Below are positions 55,735-64,000 of a stretch of 64,000 nt of DNA, piece after piece (the first letter of the stretch is position 1; every line of letters begins with the position of its first letter). The notes beneath the pieces were generated by a model. The model had not been told where the DNA came from and did not search any database. It was given only the letters and a program-made list of their open reading frames with translations. Source of the stretch: an uncultured Verrucomicrobiota bacterium (GTDB lineage Bacteria > Verrucomicrobiota > Verrucomicrobiia > Verrucomicrobiales > Verrucomicrobiaceae); assembly GCA_903848465.1 (NCBI GenBank), contig CAINGK010000073.1:1-64000 (forward strand). Direction: 5' to 3'. Both the position numbers and the translations under genes were made by a program.

Positions 55735-56187
55735 GACTTCAGCCGGCCGATCCTGGGCATGATCCAGGCGAATTCAGCCAGTCACTTGGCCTCTAGCGGC
55801 GTGAGGAGGTAGGAGTAACCGTCGCTCGTGAGTTTGTGCAGGCGGCGAGTTTTCATGGTTTGAGACGGATCGAAGCTAGCCAGTTCGACTGCGAAGTAAA
55901 AGCCTCTTACCCTGAACTCAACTCGGACGTAAAGGCCAGCATCTGCGCGATGGGATGAGCTTACAAGGCTATCCAGGGCAGCCAACGCGGGTCTCCCTCT
56001 CCCCGCCCCAGATAGACGAAGACAGCGACTGTTTCTTTGGGGTGAGGGGAAAACAGGCAGCCTTAGCCAGCATGGGATGCCTCCTTCAACTACCTCTCTC
56101 CCCCCAGGACGTCTTGGGCATTGCCATATTCTCGGCGGGGAGAGCCTGAAAGGCTATCAAATAGCTGAAAATGCTAGAATCCACCAG
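55735..56187. other. Weakly supported short frame and G/C-rich repeats
   Basis: A minus-strand frame of 67 codons at 55782-55985 (ending KLTSDGYSYLLTPLEAK) may be a small gene, but there is no homology I recognise. From about 55985 to 56150, short C-rich and G-rich blocks (CTCTCCCC near 55995, GGGGTGAGGGG near 56040, GGCGGGGAGAG near 56137) can pair with each other, as in intergenic repeats. Nothing else was found. Confidence 0.3.
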
Positions 56188-58704
56188 TTAGTCACGCATT
56201 TCAATCAAGCCAGCCTTGGCTGCGGCCAAGCGCGCGAGTTTGCGCATCTCCCGGCGGATCATCCACAGCCCCAGCGGTACCAGCAGCACCACGGCCAGCA
56301 CGGCAAAGGTCCCCAGCACCAGCAGCGTGTGCAGCCCGGCCGCCATCAGGATCGATGCAATGATCATCCACAGCAGCAGGTTCCATCCCACGCTCCGGCG
56401 CACCCGCAGCAGCAGGCGCACCTTGGTCAGGCAGCGTCCATCCGCATGAAATTCCGTCACCGTCAAAAAGGCGCGGGAAACCTCCGACCAAGGCCAGGCT
56501 TCGATGTCAAACCAGCGCCAGCCGTCGTCTTCACGAAAGATGATGTGCTCGGCGCGCAGCACTTGGCGCAGTTCATTCAGCCACTGCTCACGGGTGGCAC
56601 CGTGGTCACTCCAGAAGCGCAGCGTTCCCAGACTGAAGGTGATTTTGTGCGGTCGCACCGGCGGAATGATGTCCGGCAGCAGCGGATGACGGCTGGGCCG
56701 TGCTCCCAAGGCCAGCATGCCTCTCAGCCGCGCCCACTCGCGGACGATGGGTTGCAGAAAGCTCAGCCACCACAGCAGCAAACGATTCAGCGCTCCACGG
56801 ATGTTGGCCGCTGCCGCATTACGCGTGCTGATCCGCCAGGCCGATCCCAGAGCAAAGCCCAGCAGCCCCACGGCCAGCCATGGCTGGTGGCAAATCAGCG
56901 CGAGCAGCAGCAGGGCAGGCCACAGCAGTCCGGCAAACCATTCCCACCAGCGGAAGCTGGAAGATGAATAAATCACCTGGAAGGCACCCAGTCCAAAGGG
57001 GCCGTGGAAGATGCTGCCTTCGACGGGATGATCCGCCGGATGCTGATCTCCATAGATGCCGCCTCGCCAGCGCGCCCCCCCCAGAAAGCCGAAGCGTCCA
57101 GGATGCTCCTTCATCAGCAGCGCCTCAGCGCGGCCATAGCCGTACTGCTGCATCAGATACGCCCGGATGCTGAAGCGCCGGTGGTGCCAGACCATCGCCC
57201 CAGGCACAAACAGCAACCGCATGCCGGTTTCACGCAGTCGCCAGCAGATGTCCACATCATCCCCCGCCGTTTTGAATTCCACCCGAAAGCCACCGACCTG
57301 CGTGAGCGCCTCTTTCCGAATGGCGAGATTGCAGCCCGGCAGATGCTCGGCCTCCGTGTCATTGAGCAGCACATGCGCCGGTGCTCCGGGCGCTGCTGCC
57401 ACCACACGCTCGATGCGGTTGCGCGGCGCGGGCGGGATGTTCGGCCCTCCCGCAGCGGCCACGGATTCATCCGCAAAAGCATGGCTCAGGTGCAGCAGCC
57501 AGTCGGGGTGCGTGATGCAGTCATCATCCGTATAAGCAATGATGGAGCCGGTGGCGAGGCGCGCACCGAGATTGCGCGCGGCACTGAGTCCGGCATGCTC
57601 CTGAAAGTGATAGCGCACCGTCGGATAACCTTTCACGATCTCGGCGATCTGCGGGCCGGAGCCATCGTCGATCAGCAGTACCTCGAAATCCGGGTAGCGC
57701 AGTGCCAGCAGCGAATCCAGGCACTGGTTCAACGTAGCAGTGCCATTCCGCGTACACACCACGACGGAGATGCGCGGGGGCGCAGCAGGGGGCGGAAAGG
57801 CATGTGGCAGCTCACGCTGCAAAGCGCACGCAGGTCGTTCCTTTCTCTCACGGTCCACCAGGCCAAACTGCCAGTCCATGATTTCCCTGCCGCCCCGGTG
57901 CCACTCGTCCGTGTAAGCAAACCACACCCCGCCCGCACAGCCGCCGCTCAGCAGGCAGTCATGCTGCCAGCGCATGATCTCGGTCTGCCGCTCCGGCCCA
58001 TGGGCGGCGACATCAAGACCGAATTCAGTGATGAGCAGCGGCTGATTGCCCGCGAGATTGTGCAGCCGACTGAGGCAGGCGCGGAAGGCGGCGGGCGTCT
58101 CCAGGTACACGTTCACTGCCAGGAAGTCGGCATTCCGTGGCACGAGGTAGCCGGTGGACGGATACGTGGCGTAGCTGATCAGCGTCTGCGGCGCATGGCG
58201 GCGGGCGGTCTCGATGAGTTTTTCGATGAACGCCCGCACGCGCCGGGGTTTCATCCACCGCACCAGAGTTTTCTCGATCTCATTGCCCACTAGAAATGCG
58301 GTGATGCAGGAGTGATCACGCAGTCGGGCGCAGGTGGCGGCCACGTGGGCTTCGATCTCTCGGCAAAGCGTGCGGCTGGAGAGGAAATCGACATGCTCGC
58401 TCCACGGGATGCCCAGGATCAGCCGCAGGCCCAGCGCCCCGACTTCGCGCAGCACCACTTCAGTGGGCGGTTCGTACAAACGCACCGTATTGAAGCCCAG
58501 CGCAGCGATGTGCTGTAGGTCGGCGGCCAGCCGGTCGTCTTCAGGGAAGGGTTCGCCGCGCGAGTTCGGCTTGAATGGGCCGTAGCTGACCCCCCGTACG
58601 AGATGTGGGCTGCCATCGGCCAGTTGCACAAACTTTCCCGCTACCACCACACGCAGCCCGTGACTCACAGGCGTGGGGTTGGGAGAAAGGGGCGGGGAAG
58701 TCAT
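56188..58704 (-). CDS. Fusion of a glycosidase-like barrel with a GT2 glycosyltransferase and membrane helices
   Basis: 838 residues. Residues about 15-300 form a beta-barrel like GH2/GH5-type glycosidases, with acid/base E142 in FLVGNEIEK and nucleophile E227 in LLITEFGLD. Residues 311-540 form a family 2 glycosyltransferase: VVVCTRNG, LLIDDGSG, the metal-binding AYTDDDC (393-395) and AGDDVDICWRLRETG. Two hydrophobic zones follow (about 590-620 and 775-815) with a soluble piece between them, so the protein is membrane-bound. A barrel joined to a GT2 in one chain may trim or transfer a sugar while another is added. No signal peptide is present. It may be in one transcript with the two genes upstream of it. 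Confidence 0.8.
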   Translation of the reverse strand: MTSPPLSPNPTPVSHGLRVVVAGKFVQLADGSPHLVRGVSYGPFKPNSRGEPFPEDDRLAADLQHIAALGFNTVRLYEPPTEVVLREVGALGLRLILGIPWSEHVDFLSSRTLCREIEAHVAATCARLRDHSCITAFLVGNEIEKTLVRWMKPRRVRAFIEKLIETARRHAPQTLISYATYPSTGYLVPRNADFLAVNVYLETPAAFRACLSRLHNLAGNQPLLITEFGLDVAAHGPERQTEIMRWQHDCLLSGGCAGGVWFAYTDEWHRGGREIMDWQFGLVDRERKERPACALQRELPHAFPPPAAPPRISVVVCTRNGTATLNQCLDSLLALRYPDFEVLLIDDGSGPQIAEIVKGYPTVRYHFQEHAGLSAARNLGARLATGSIIAYTDDDCITHPDWLLHLSHAFADESVAAAGGPNIPPAPRNRIERVVAAAPGAPAHVLLNDTEAEHLPGCNLAIRKEALTQVGGFRVEFKTAGDDVDICWRLRETGMRLLFVPGAMVWHHRRFSIRAYLMQQYGYGRAEALLMKEHPGRFGFLGGARWRGGIYGDQHPADHPVEGSIFHGPFGLGAFQVIYSSSSFRWWEWFAGLLWPALLLLALICHQPWLAVGLLGFALGSAWRISTRNAAAANIRGALNRLLLWWLSFLQPIVREWARLRGMLALGARPSRHPLLPDIIPPVRPHKITFSLGTLRFWSDHGATREQWLNELRQVLRAEHIIFREDDGWRWFDIEAWPWSEVSRAFLTVTEFHADGRCLTKVRLLLRVRRSVGWNLLLWMIIASILMAAGLHTLLVLGTFAVLAVVLLVPLGLWMIRREMRKLARLAAAKAGLIEMRD

Positions 58705-58772
58705 GCTGGCGCAATGGTCACACTCGGGAAACCCGAAGCGTGAAACATGTACGCATCAAAGGCCAGTGACAA

Positions 58773-59117
58773 TCAAACCTCGGAAGCTTTGTCAGTAGGC
58801 GTTTGGCCTATGCCCAGGCCATCTGCGGCGTCAGGCTCCTTGATTTCCATTTCCACCCAGCCGTCGCCTTCGCGTTCGAGACGCCGGTTGTTGATGACAA
58901 TCACAACGGCCAGACCGACGAGTGCCGCAGTGGTCTCCAACACAAACGGGGTGGACATAAAGGCAAAGAGGTAGGCCAGACCCTGCACCACCACCTCACG
59001 CACCGTCTCGTTGAAATAAGCGGCGATGATGACGACCACGGCCATGCCGAGGGTCCACAGCAGAGATTCGAGCCACCAAACGGATTTGGCAGGATGGGTT
59101 TCAGGTGCAGGCTTCAC
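58773..59117 (-). CDS. Small membrane protein of unknown function
   Basis: 114 residues with two hydrophobic segments, about 14-33 (SLLWTLGMAVVVIIAAYF) and 57-75 (LETTAALVGLAVVIVI), and a charged tail. No recognised domain. It lies 3 bp downstream of the RodZ-like gene on the same strand and is likely cotranscribed, so it may work with that membrane protein. Confidence 0.6.
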   Translation of the reverse strand: MKPAPETHPAKSVWWLESLLWTLGMAVVVIIAAYFNETVREVVVQGLAYLFAFMSTPFVLETTAALVGLAVVIVINNRRLEREGDGWVEMEIKEPDAADGLGIGQTPTDKASEV

Positions 59118-59120
59118 AGG

Positions 59121-59720
59121 TCAGTTTACAGGGGTTGGTTTGTGGGCAGAGACCGGAAAATTCACACTCTTACTTTTCACAGTGGCCATGTCGCCGACAC
59201 CCGAGCCAGGCACCGTCGGCGTGGTTGCGGCGATGTCATCGTCCTCGACGGGCAGCGCCTTCAGAGCAGAGGGTTCCACTTTTTGATTCATCGTGGCCAC
59301 ATGATTCCCCCACATCGCGGCACCGGCAAGGACGATTACAAAGACCGCGATGGCCGCTGGCAGCGGTGATTTGATAGTGCGGACCCGGTGTGCGGCAGGT
59401 GCAGTCATGCGTTCCGCAGCCTTGGCACGCTCGCGCAGCCATGGGCCTTGGCTTTGCGTGAGGTAGCGGTAGTCACGCTCGCCCCCCAGTGCCCCTTCGG
59501 GCAGTTCCTCCAGCATCGCCGTGGCATCCACGCCAAGAAAGTCGCTGTATTGACGCATGAACGACCTCGCATACGTCAGGCTACCAAACGCGGCGATGTT
59601 GCCGGACTCCAGATAGCGCAGGCGCTGCATCGGAATGCGGGTCTCATGCGCAGCATCCTCAATGGATAGGCCGCGTTGTTCACGCGCTGCAATGAGCATC
59701 TGGCCGAATGAAGCAGTCAT
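59121..59720 (-). CDS. RodZ-like helix-turn-helix membrane protein
   Basis: 199 residues. Residues 4-70 form the HTH_25 domain (FGQMLIAAREQRGLSIEDAAHETRIPMQRLRYLESGNIAAFGSLTYARSFMRQYSDFLGVD), followed by a basic stretch, one transmembrane helix (about 121-138, PLPAAIAVFVIVLAGAAMWG) and a short periplasmic tail. This order is that of RodZ, which links MreB to the membrane, although the periplasmic domain is shortened. The function is inferred from the architecture. Confidence 0.75.
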   Translation of the reverse strand: MTASFGQMLIAAREQRGLSIEDAAHETRIPMQRLRYLESGNIAAFGSLTYARSFMRQYSDFLGVDATAMLEELPEGALGGERDYRYLTQSQGPWLRERAKAAERMTAPAAHRVRTIKSPLPAAIAVFVIVLAGAAMWGNHVATMNQKVEPSALKALPVEDDDIAATTPTVPGSGVGDMATVKSKSVNFPVSAHKPTPVN

Positions 59721-60169
59721 GGTTGGTGGAGGTACGTCAAGTGTGACATCGCTGGACGCGTAAGCGATGAATTTTTTTATGATCCACCGGATGATAAATT
59801 CAGAAAATCAATGGAGGATCATTCCCAGTGTTCCTGTAATCAAAGCAAGGAATACTAAAATGACCCGGTGATTCACGTAGCGTGTAACGCCGCAGGCCAA
59901 AGCGTCCTCGGCGCGCGGACCTCCGAGTCCGCAGCACTCCGCATGCACCCACTGCACCGCATGGCCCTTCAGCCCTCCCTCGTGCTTGCCTGCCGTTGTT
60001 GTAAGAAAGCCCGTCATCATCGTGAGTCACCTGCTGCGGGCAGATCGAAGCATGGATGGCATTTGCCAGAATTGACTCAGGCGTTGACACTTGCGCGTGC
60101 GTTTGTGAAGAGAAGTTGCACCCTCGCACAAGCCAACCGGCTCAGTTTTCAACGGCACGTTCACACTTC
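59721..60169. repeat. Gene-free region with an AT-rich part and a palindromic repeat
   Basis: The first 160 bp are AT-rich, with ATGATCC at 59778 and GGATCAT further on as an inverted pair. The palindromic element GCGGACCTCCGAGTCCGC is at 59915-59932, part of a 22-bp block (59915-59936) that is identical to one at 39013-39034. No convincing gene is present. Confidence 0.55.
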
Positions 60170-61168
60170 ATGCAACCCGACGTCTCCCTCATCATTCCCG
60201 TTTTTAACAACGAGCTGCATCTGGACGCCTCCCTCTCGGCGGCGCGGGCGCAGACGGGATTGTCCGTGGAGATCATCATCATCGACGACGGCTCCACCGA
60301 TGCGTCTCTGAGCAAGATCAAAGCCCATGCCCAGAGCGATCCCAGGCTCATCGTGATCGAGCAGGCCAACCAGGGCGTCTCAGCCGCGCGAAATGCCGGG
60401 CTGGACCGTGCCTCAGGCAAATGGGTGGCCTTTTTGGATGGTGATGACTGGCTTGCGCCCGGTTCACTGCTGGCCTGGCAGCAGCAGGCCGAGCAGGGGG
60501 AGCTGGACTGCCTTCTGTGCAACGGTTTCAGCTTCAAGACCGATGATCCGCAGGCCTTCCTGGATACGCAGCCACTGGCCATTCTCAGAAAGCAGCCCTG
60601 GGAGAGCATCCTGACCGGAGCCGACTGGATCGTGCAAGGCGTCCAACTGCGGGAATGGCCCCACTACGTGTGGCTGCAGTTTTGCCGGCGCAGTGTCATC
60701 GAGCAGGCGCAGTTGCGCTTTAGACGTGACATGATCCACGAAGACATTCCCTGGACCGTCCAGCTCGCGCTGGCCGTCAAGCGGCTGGGTTTCTCCAAGC
60801 CGCCACGCTATGGCTACCGGCGCAATCCAGCCTCGCTCACCCAGTCACGCAACCCTGACAAAGTGCATCACCGCATCGCCAGCTACCTCAAAGTCGCAGC
60901 GCTGTTGAAAGGCTTTGCCGCAGGTCAGCCGACGGCGCTGCGCAAAGCGCTGCAAAAGCAGACCATCCGCGAAATGGGGCACTTCCTGGGCCTGATGCGC
61001 AAAGGCAATGTCTCACGCGCCCACCGCAGCCAATTTGCCGCAGAATTCCTGGCCGCAGGCCACGCCGGGAGGATGGCAAAAAGCTGCTCCAACTACCGCG
61101 AACTCGCCGCTGTCTTCAAAGCCTGGTACCTCTGCCACATCTGGAAACGGCAAACTGCGCAGGGCTGA
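60170..61168 (+). CDS. Family 2 glycosyltransferase
   Basis: 332 residues. GT2 core: VSLIIPVFNNELHLDASLSAA, VEIIIIDDGSTDASL, GVSAARNAGLDRASGKWVAFLDGDDWLAPGSL with the D-x-D type metal motif, and a C-terminal helical part (FRRDMIHEDIPWTVQLALAVKR, the ED motif). It transfers a nucleotide sugar to an unknown acceptor. The ATG at 60170 is chosen because the GT2 core begins there. A 98-bp internal segment (60855-60952) is repeated twice behind the gene. Confidence 0.85.
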   Translation: MQPDVSLIIPVFNNELHLDASLSAARAQTGLSVEIIIIDDGSTDASLSKIKAHAQSDPRLIVIEQANQGVSAARNAGLDRASGKWVAFLDGDDWLAPGSLLAWQQQAEQGELDCLLCNGFSFKTDDPQAFLDTQPLAILRKQPWESILTGADWIVQGVQLREWPHYVWLQFCRRSVIEQAQLRFRRDMIHEDIPWTVQLALAVKRLGFSKPPRYGYRRNPASLTQSRNPDKVHHRIASYLKVAALLKGFAAGQPTALRKALQKQTIREMGHFLGLMRKGNVSRAHRSQFAAEFLAAGHAGRMAKSCSNYRELAAVFKAWYLCHIWKRQTAQG

Positions 61169-61640
61169 GCACTGCTGTTTTCGCAATACCTGGAAACGGC
61201 AAAGAGCTTAGAACTGAGCGCTGTTATTTCGCAATGCCCCGCCACGATGGCGGAGCCATCAAAGCCGATAGCGAGGGGTTGAGCGAAGTGACGCGACGCT
61301 GACAAAGTGCATCACCGCGTCACCAGCCACCTCAAAGTCGCAGCGCTGTTGAAAGGCTTTGCAGCGGGTCAGCCGAAGACGCTGCGCCAAGCACTGCTGT
61401 TTTCGCAATGCCCCGCCACGATGGCGGAGCCATCAAAGCCGATAGCGAGGGGTTGAGCGAAGTGACGCGACGCTGACAAAGTGCATCACCGCGTCGCCAG
61501 CCACCTCAAAGTCGCAGCGCTGTTGAAAGGCTTTGCAGCGGGTCAGCCGAAGACGCTGCGCCAAGCGCTGTTATTTCGCAATACCCCGCCACGATGGCGG
61601 AGCCATCACAGCCTGTAGCGAGGGGTTGAGCGCAGCGACA
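61141..61640 (+). repeat. Tandem repeats built from the 3' part of the glycosyltransferase gene
   Basis: Two copies (61299-61396, 61473-61570) of a 98-bp piece matching the coding sequence at 60855-60952 alternate with an approximately 76-bp hairpin unit beginning at 61227, 61401 and 61574, giving a period near 174 bp. The hairpin unit contains CCGCCACGATGGCGG and GAGGGGTTGAGCG and, in its last copy, closes as GAGGGGT/ACCCCTC. Before the array, a smaller unit from the very end of the gene (CTGGAAACGGCAAA, then CTGTT.TTCGCAAT) is also duplicated at 61141 and 61190. The frames are broken, so no protein is expected. Confidence 0.85.
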
Positions 61641-61669
61641 CCCCTCGACCCACGCACCTAATCTCCCAT

Positions 61670-61694
61670 CGCACATGCATCGCGTAGCGATGCC
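61670..61694. terminator. Hairpin between convergent genes
   Basis: GCATCGC and GCGATGC form a perfect 7-bp stem with a GTA loop near 61677-61693, before the stop of the minus-strand sulfatase. It may stop transcription from both sides; there is no T-run. Confidence 0.4.
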
Positions 61695-61713
61695 AGCACG
61701 CGCTGCTAAGCGG

Positions 61714-63369
61714 CTACTTCTTCCCACCCTTGATGAACTCCTCCCGGCTCAGCGAGCCATTGCCATCCGCGTCAAATTTCAAAAAGCGTTTCGGTGCCTC
61801 CTCCGGGTCCGGCTGATTGAGCAAAAACTCCTCCTTCGTAAGCTGCCCGTCCTTGTCCTTATCACGTTGATCAAACATCTTACCCCGATCCTGCGCAGGC
61901 TTTTGCGGCGCAGCCTCAGGCTTGCTGGAAATCTGCGGTTTCGCCTCGGGATGCTGAACAAGAAATTGCCGCAACACAGCAACCACAGCAGGCTGCTCGG
62001 CAGCAAGGTTCTTCGTCTCAGCAGGGTCAGCCTCATAGTCATACAGCTCCAGCTCAGCGGTCTCAGTCGCAGCGCCAGGCTTCTTCCATTCCACCAGACG
62101 GTGACGCTGCGTGCGGATCGCCCGCCCAATCAAACCACCCCCACGCGGATAAACGTGGATAACATGATCGCGCACCGCCGTGGCAGGATTTTTCAGCACC
62201 TCCGCAAAACTCCGCCCGTCACCCTGCGCAGGTGCAGGTAGCTGAGCCAGCTCCGCCAGCGTGGGATAGATGTCGCACGATTCAATCAGCGCCTGCGTCC
62301 GCGCCGGCTTGATACCCGGTGCCGCGACGATGACAGGAATGCGCGCGGCCTGCTCGTAGTTCGTATGCTTGCACCACATCCCATGGTCGCCCAGGTGCCA
62401 GCCGTGATCACCCCAGAGCACGATAATCGTGTTGCCAGCCAAACCGCTCGCATCCAGCGCATCCAGCACCTTACCAAGCTGCGCGTCCATGTAGCTCGTA
62501 GCGGCATGGTAGCCGTGGATGAGGTGAATGGCCTGCTCCTGCGTCAGCGGCCCTTGCTCCGGTATGTCCCGGTACTGGCGCAGTTCTCCCCAAGTCGTGG
62601 GGGCAAATTCAGGCGCGCCTGCCGGGGCGCTTTGCAGCGCAGGCAGCTTAAAACTCGCTGGATCATAGAGGTCCCAGTACTTCTTCGGTGCCACAAACGG
62701 CAGATGCGGTTTCAAAAAGCCGACCGCCAGGAAAAACGGCACATCAGGCTTCTGCTTCGCGGCTTCGAGACGTTTCACCGCCTCATCGGCGATCACACCA
62801 TCCCCATAGCGATTGTCCGGCACATCGGCGGACTCTGCCGCTGCGCCGCGTGGCAGCTTCCACGGCTCCGTCTTGTTTTCAAACAACGCCTGCTCCCGCG
62901 TGGACTTCGGCAGGTCGTTTTCCTTCAGCGCATAGCTGATCGTCTTCGGCGTGAAGTGTGGCACACTCCAGGAAGCCACATCGTTCACATTGCCATGGCC
63001 CACATGGAAGATCTTCCCCAGCCCTTCCGAGTGGTAACCATTCGCCTTGAAGTGCTGCGGCAGCGTCACGGCATCCGGCGCGGCCTTGCGGAAGTTCGTG
63101 CTCAGCTCATAAATCCCCAGCGACTGCGGCCTCAGCCCCGTCAGCAGCGCATTGCGCGACGGCGAGCACACCGCCTGATTGCAGTACGCCTTTTCAAACA
63201 GTACCCCACGCGCCGCCAGCCGGTCAATATTGGGCGATTTCACCACCGCATCGCCATAGCAGCCGAGCAGCGGCTTCAAGTCATCCACGCAAATGAGCAG
63301 GACATTGGGTTTTGCGGCCGCAAAAATCGACGGGCAAAGAATGAAGAGGAAAAGAGCGAGGCGAAGCAT
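61714..63369 (-). CDS. Secreted sulfatase with EF-hand tail
   Basis: 551 residues, signal peptide MLRLALFLFILCPSIFAAA. Metal residues lie in LLICVDDLKP (D29, D30). The formylglycine site is C68 in CSPSRNALLTG. LVGFLKPHLPF-like AVGFLKPHLPFVAP and WGDHGWHLGDHGMWCKHTNYEQAARIPVIV are the standard blocks of iduronate-2-sulfatase-like enzymes. The C-terminus carries two EF-hands, DQRDKDKDGQLTKEEF and FDADGNGSLSREEF, after a proline/alanine linker. The expected sulfated glycan is unknown. ATG 63369 is preferred over an upstream one at 63387 because the signal peptide starts there. Confidence 0.9.
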   Translation of the reverse strand: MLRLALFLFILCPSIFAAAKPNVLLICVDDLKPLLGCYGDAVVKSPNIDRLAARGVLFEKAYCNQAVCSPSRNALLTGLRPQSLGIYELSTNFRKAAPDAVTLPQHFKANGYHSEGLGKIFHVGHGNVNDVASWSVPHFTPKTISYALKENDLPKSTREQALFENKTEPWKLPRGAAAESADVPDNRYGDGVIADEAVKRLEAAKQKPDVPFFLAVGFLKPHLPFVAPKKYWDLYDPASFKLPALQSAPAGAPEFAPTTWGELRQYRDIPEQGPLTQEQAIHLIHGYHAATSYMDAQLGKVLDALDASGLAGNTIIVLWGDHGWHLGDHGMWCKHTNYEQAARIPVIVAAPGIKPARTQALIESCDIYPTLAELAQLPAPAQGDGRSFAEVLKNPATAVRDHVIHVYPRGGGLIGRAIRTQRHRLVEWKKPGAATETAELELYDYEADPAETKNLAAEQPAVVAVLRQFLVQHPEAKPQISSKPEAAPQKPAQDRGKMFDQRDKDKDGQLTKEEFLLNQPDPEEAPKRFLKFDADGNGSLSREEFIKGGKK

Positions 63370-63417
63370 GGCTGCTGAGAACGCCAATAGGTTCCCATGC
63401 TTTCGCTGAATCGCACC

Positions 63418-63741
63418 CTACTCCGGCAGCTTGTCGAAATGAAACTGGCAGCAGCCGAGGTCGAGCGTGTTCGAATCGCGCGCAAGCTTTTCACTGAACG
63501 CTTTGGCCAGGGCATAGATCCGTTGCTGGCCCTGCTTTTCGACTTCCAGCAATCCGGCCTCCTTGAGTACACGGAGGTGCTTGGAGACGTTGTAGGGCGT
63601 GACGTTCAGCGCTTCACACAGCTCGGTCACCGGCTTCGCGCCACCGATGAGCGCGCGCACCAGGCGGAGACGTGTCGGCTCACCCAGCGCACGCATGGCG
63701 GTGAGGCAGTCGAATGAACGTGTCACGTTGCGTGATGGCAT
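63418..63741 (-). CDS. ArsR family regulator with a cysteine-containing tail
   Basis: 107 residues. Winged-helix domain: ALGEPTRLRLVRALIGGAKPVTELCEALNVTPYNVSKHLRVLKEAGLLEVEKQGQQRIYALAKAF. The C-terminus LDLGCCQFHFDKLPE has two adjacent cysteines and a His, possible metal or redox ligands, outside the classical metal site. The start MPSRNVTRS at 63741 is chosen; an in-frame extension reaches 63837. It is divergent from the TonB-dependent receptor gene that begins 105 bp away, so it may control that gene. TGTGACAATG-like bases lie in the gap. Confidence 0.85.
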   Translation of the reverse strand: MPSRNVTRSFDCLTAMRALGEPTRLRLVRALIGGAKPVTELCEALNVTPYNVSKHLRVLKEAGLLEVEKQGQQRIYALAKAFSEKLARDSNTLDLGCCQFHFDKLPE

Positions 63742-63845
63742 GTGACAATGTTTAGCAGATCGTCGTGCCCCCGGCAAGAACCGCGAGACCGGGGGTGAAA
63801 ATATTATTTGCCAATCTGCGCAAACAAGATAAAACACGCGCCGCT

Positions 63846-64000
63846 ATGACCCTCCCGAACTCATCCCTGCGTTGTGGGCTGCCACGTCTCCTTGCCGTGA
63901 CCGCTCTGATGTCCACCTGCTCCGCTTTCGCCCAACAGGCAGACACAAAAAAAGACGAAAAAGACAAGCCGGTCGATCTCAATGAGGTCATCATCTCCGC
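63846..64000 (+). CDS. Start of a probable TonB-dependent receptor (cut at the window end)
   Basis: The first 51 codons show a signal peptide (MTLPNSSLRCGLPRLLAV...AFAQQA) and then KDEKDKPVDLNEVIISA, which looks like the TonB box and the beginning of the plug domain of a TonB-dependent receptor. The rest lies outside the window. The gene is divergent from the ArsR regulator, which suggests metal- or siderophore-controlled uptake. Confidence 0.5.
   Translation, partial: MTLPNSSLRCGLPRLLAVTALMSTCSAFAQQADTKKDEKDKPVDLNEVIIS

Noticed and set aside
59800..60129. Minus-strand frame of 109 codons before the glycosyltransferase
   Set aside because: Composition is unlike its neighbours, no domain, and it lies over a repeat element.
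61141..61640. CRISPR array
   Set aside because: The units are derived from a coding fragment and a hairpin, have no unique spacers of constant length, and no cas gene is nearby.

Overview
The window looks like a chromosomal segment of a heterotroph from the Planctomycetota/Verrucomicrobiota group, most likely a Verrucomicrobiaceae-type (Prosthecobacter-like) bacterium. The basis is the density of families typical of these phyla: PSCyt1/DUF1549/DUF1553 proteins, DUF1501, the DUF1592/DUF1587-type giant cytochromes, DUF1552, DUF1080, sulfatases, two ceramidase-like proteins, an SHD1-type tail and many Tat signals. The phylum is an inference from gene content. No rRNA or tRNA gene was recognised.

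Layout. 1-1033: the end of an IS21-like element running off the left edge, next to a 5'-truncated DUF3472 gene. 1123-8061: a forward run of kbl, a basic-secretory-protein peptidase, MarC, a phosphodiesterase, a TRIC-like channel, an NHL propeller and a GDSL/alpha-beta hydrolase fusion. 8148-20119: a GntR-headed operon of PSD1, DUF1501, DUF1592-type cytochrome, DUF1552, GMC flavoprotein, gluconate-dehydrogenase subunit 3-like protein and SGNH hydrolase, many of them with overlapping start and stop codons. 20294-33050: a glycosidase-like protein, a second PSD1-DUF1501 pair, an AT-rich nuclease-like insert, a sialidase, a Tat propeller, two tandem ceramidases and a DUF1080 protein. 33228-38898: housekeeping genes (purM, a membrane protein, lysA, metF, ROK kinase). 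39290-46686: a large two-domain hydrolase, a pseudokinase-TPR/SufE/GNAT operon, a YkgJ protein and a c-type cytochrome-like SHD1 protein. 46769-49170: an RluA-type synthase, then rpsB-tsf with a strong terminator. 49427-55681: a pectate-lyase-like protein, DUF2851, and a histidine kinase/NtrC pair next to a tiny secreted protein with a possible sigma-54 promoter. 56188-64000: a glycosidase-glycosyltransferase fusion, a RodZ-like protein, a GT2 enzyme with gene-derived tandem repeats behind it, a sulfatase with EF-hands, an ArsR regulator and the start of a probable TonB-dependent receptor.

How the parts may work together. The 8.1-20.1 kb operon encodes two heme-binding, Tat-linked pairs (PSD1+DUF1501 and DUF1592+DUF1552) together with a flavin dehydrogenase and its Tat-bearing small subunit, under one GntR regulator. 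This reads as a periplasmic or cell-surface oxidation system for a sugar or sugar acid, and it is the best candidate for an undescribed system here. The second candidate is the histidine kinase/sigma-54 activator pair with the adjoining 77-residue secreted protein. Signs of genome flux are the IS21 insertion, the AT-rich nuclease gene bounded by a duplicated DUF1501 3' end, several palindromic repeats, and the triplicated 98-bp piece of a glycosyltransferase gene.
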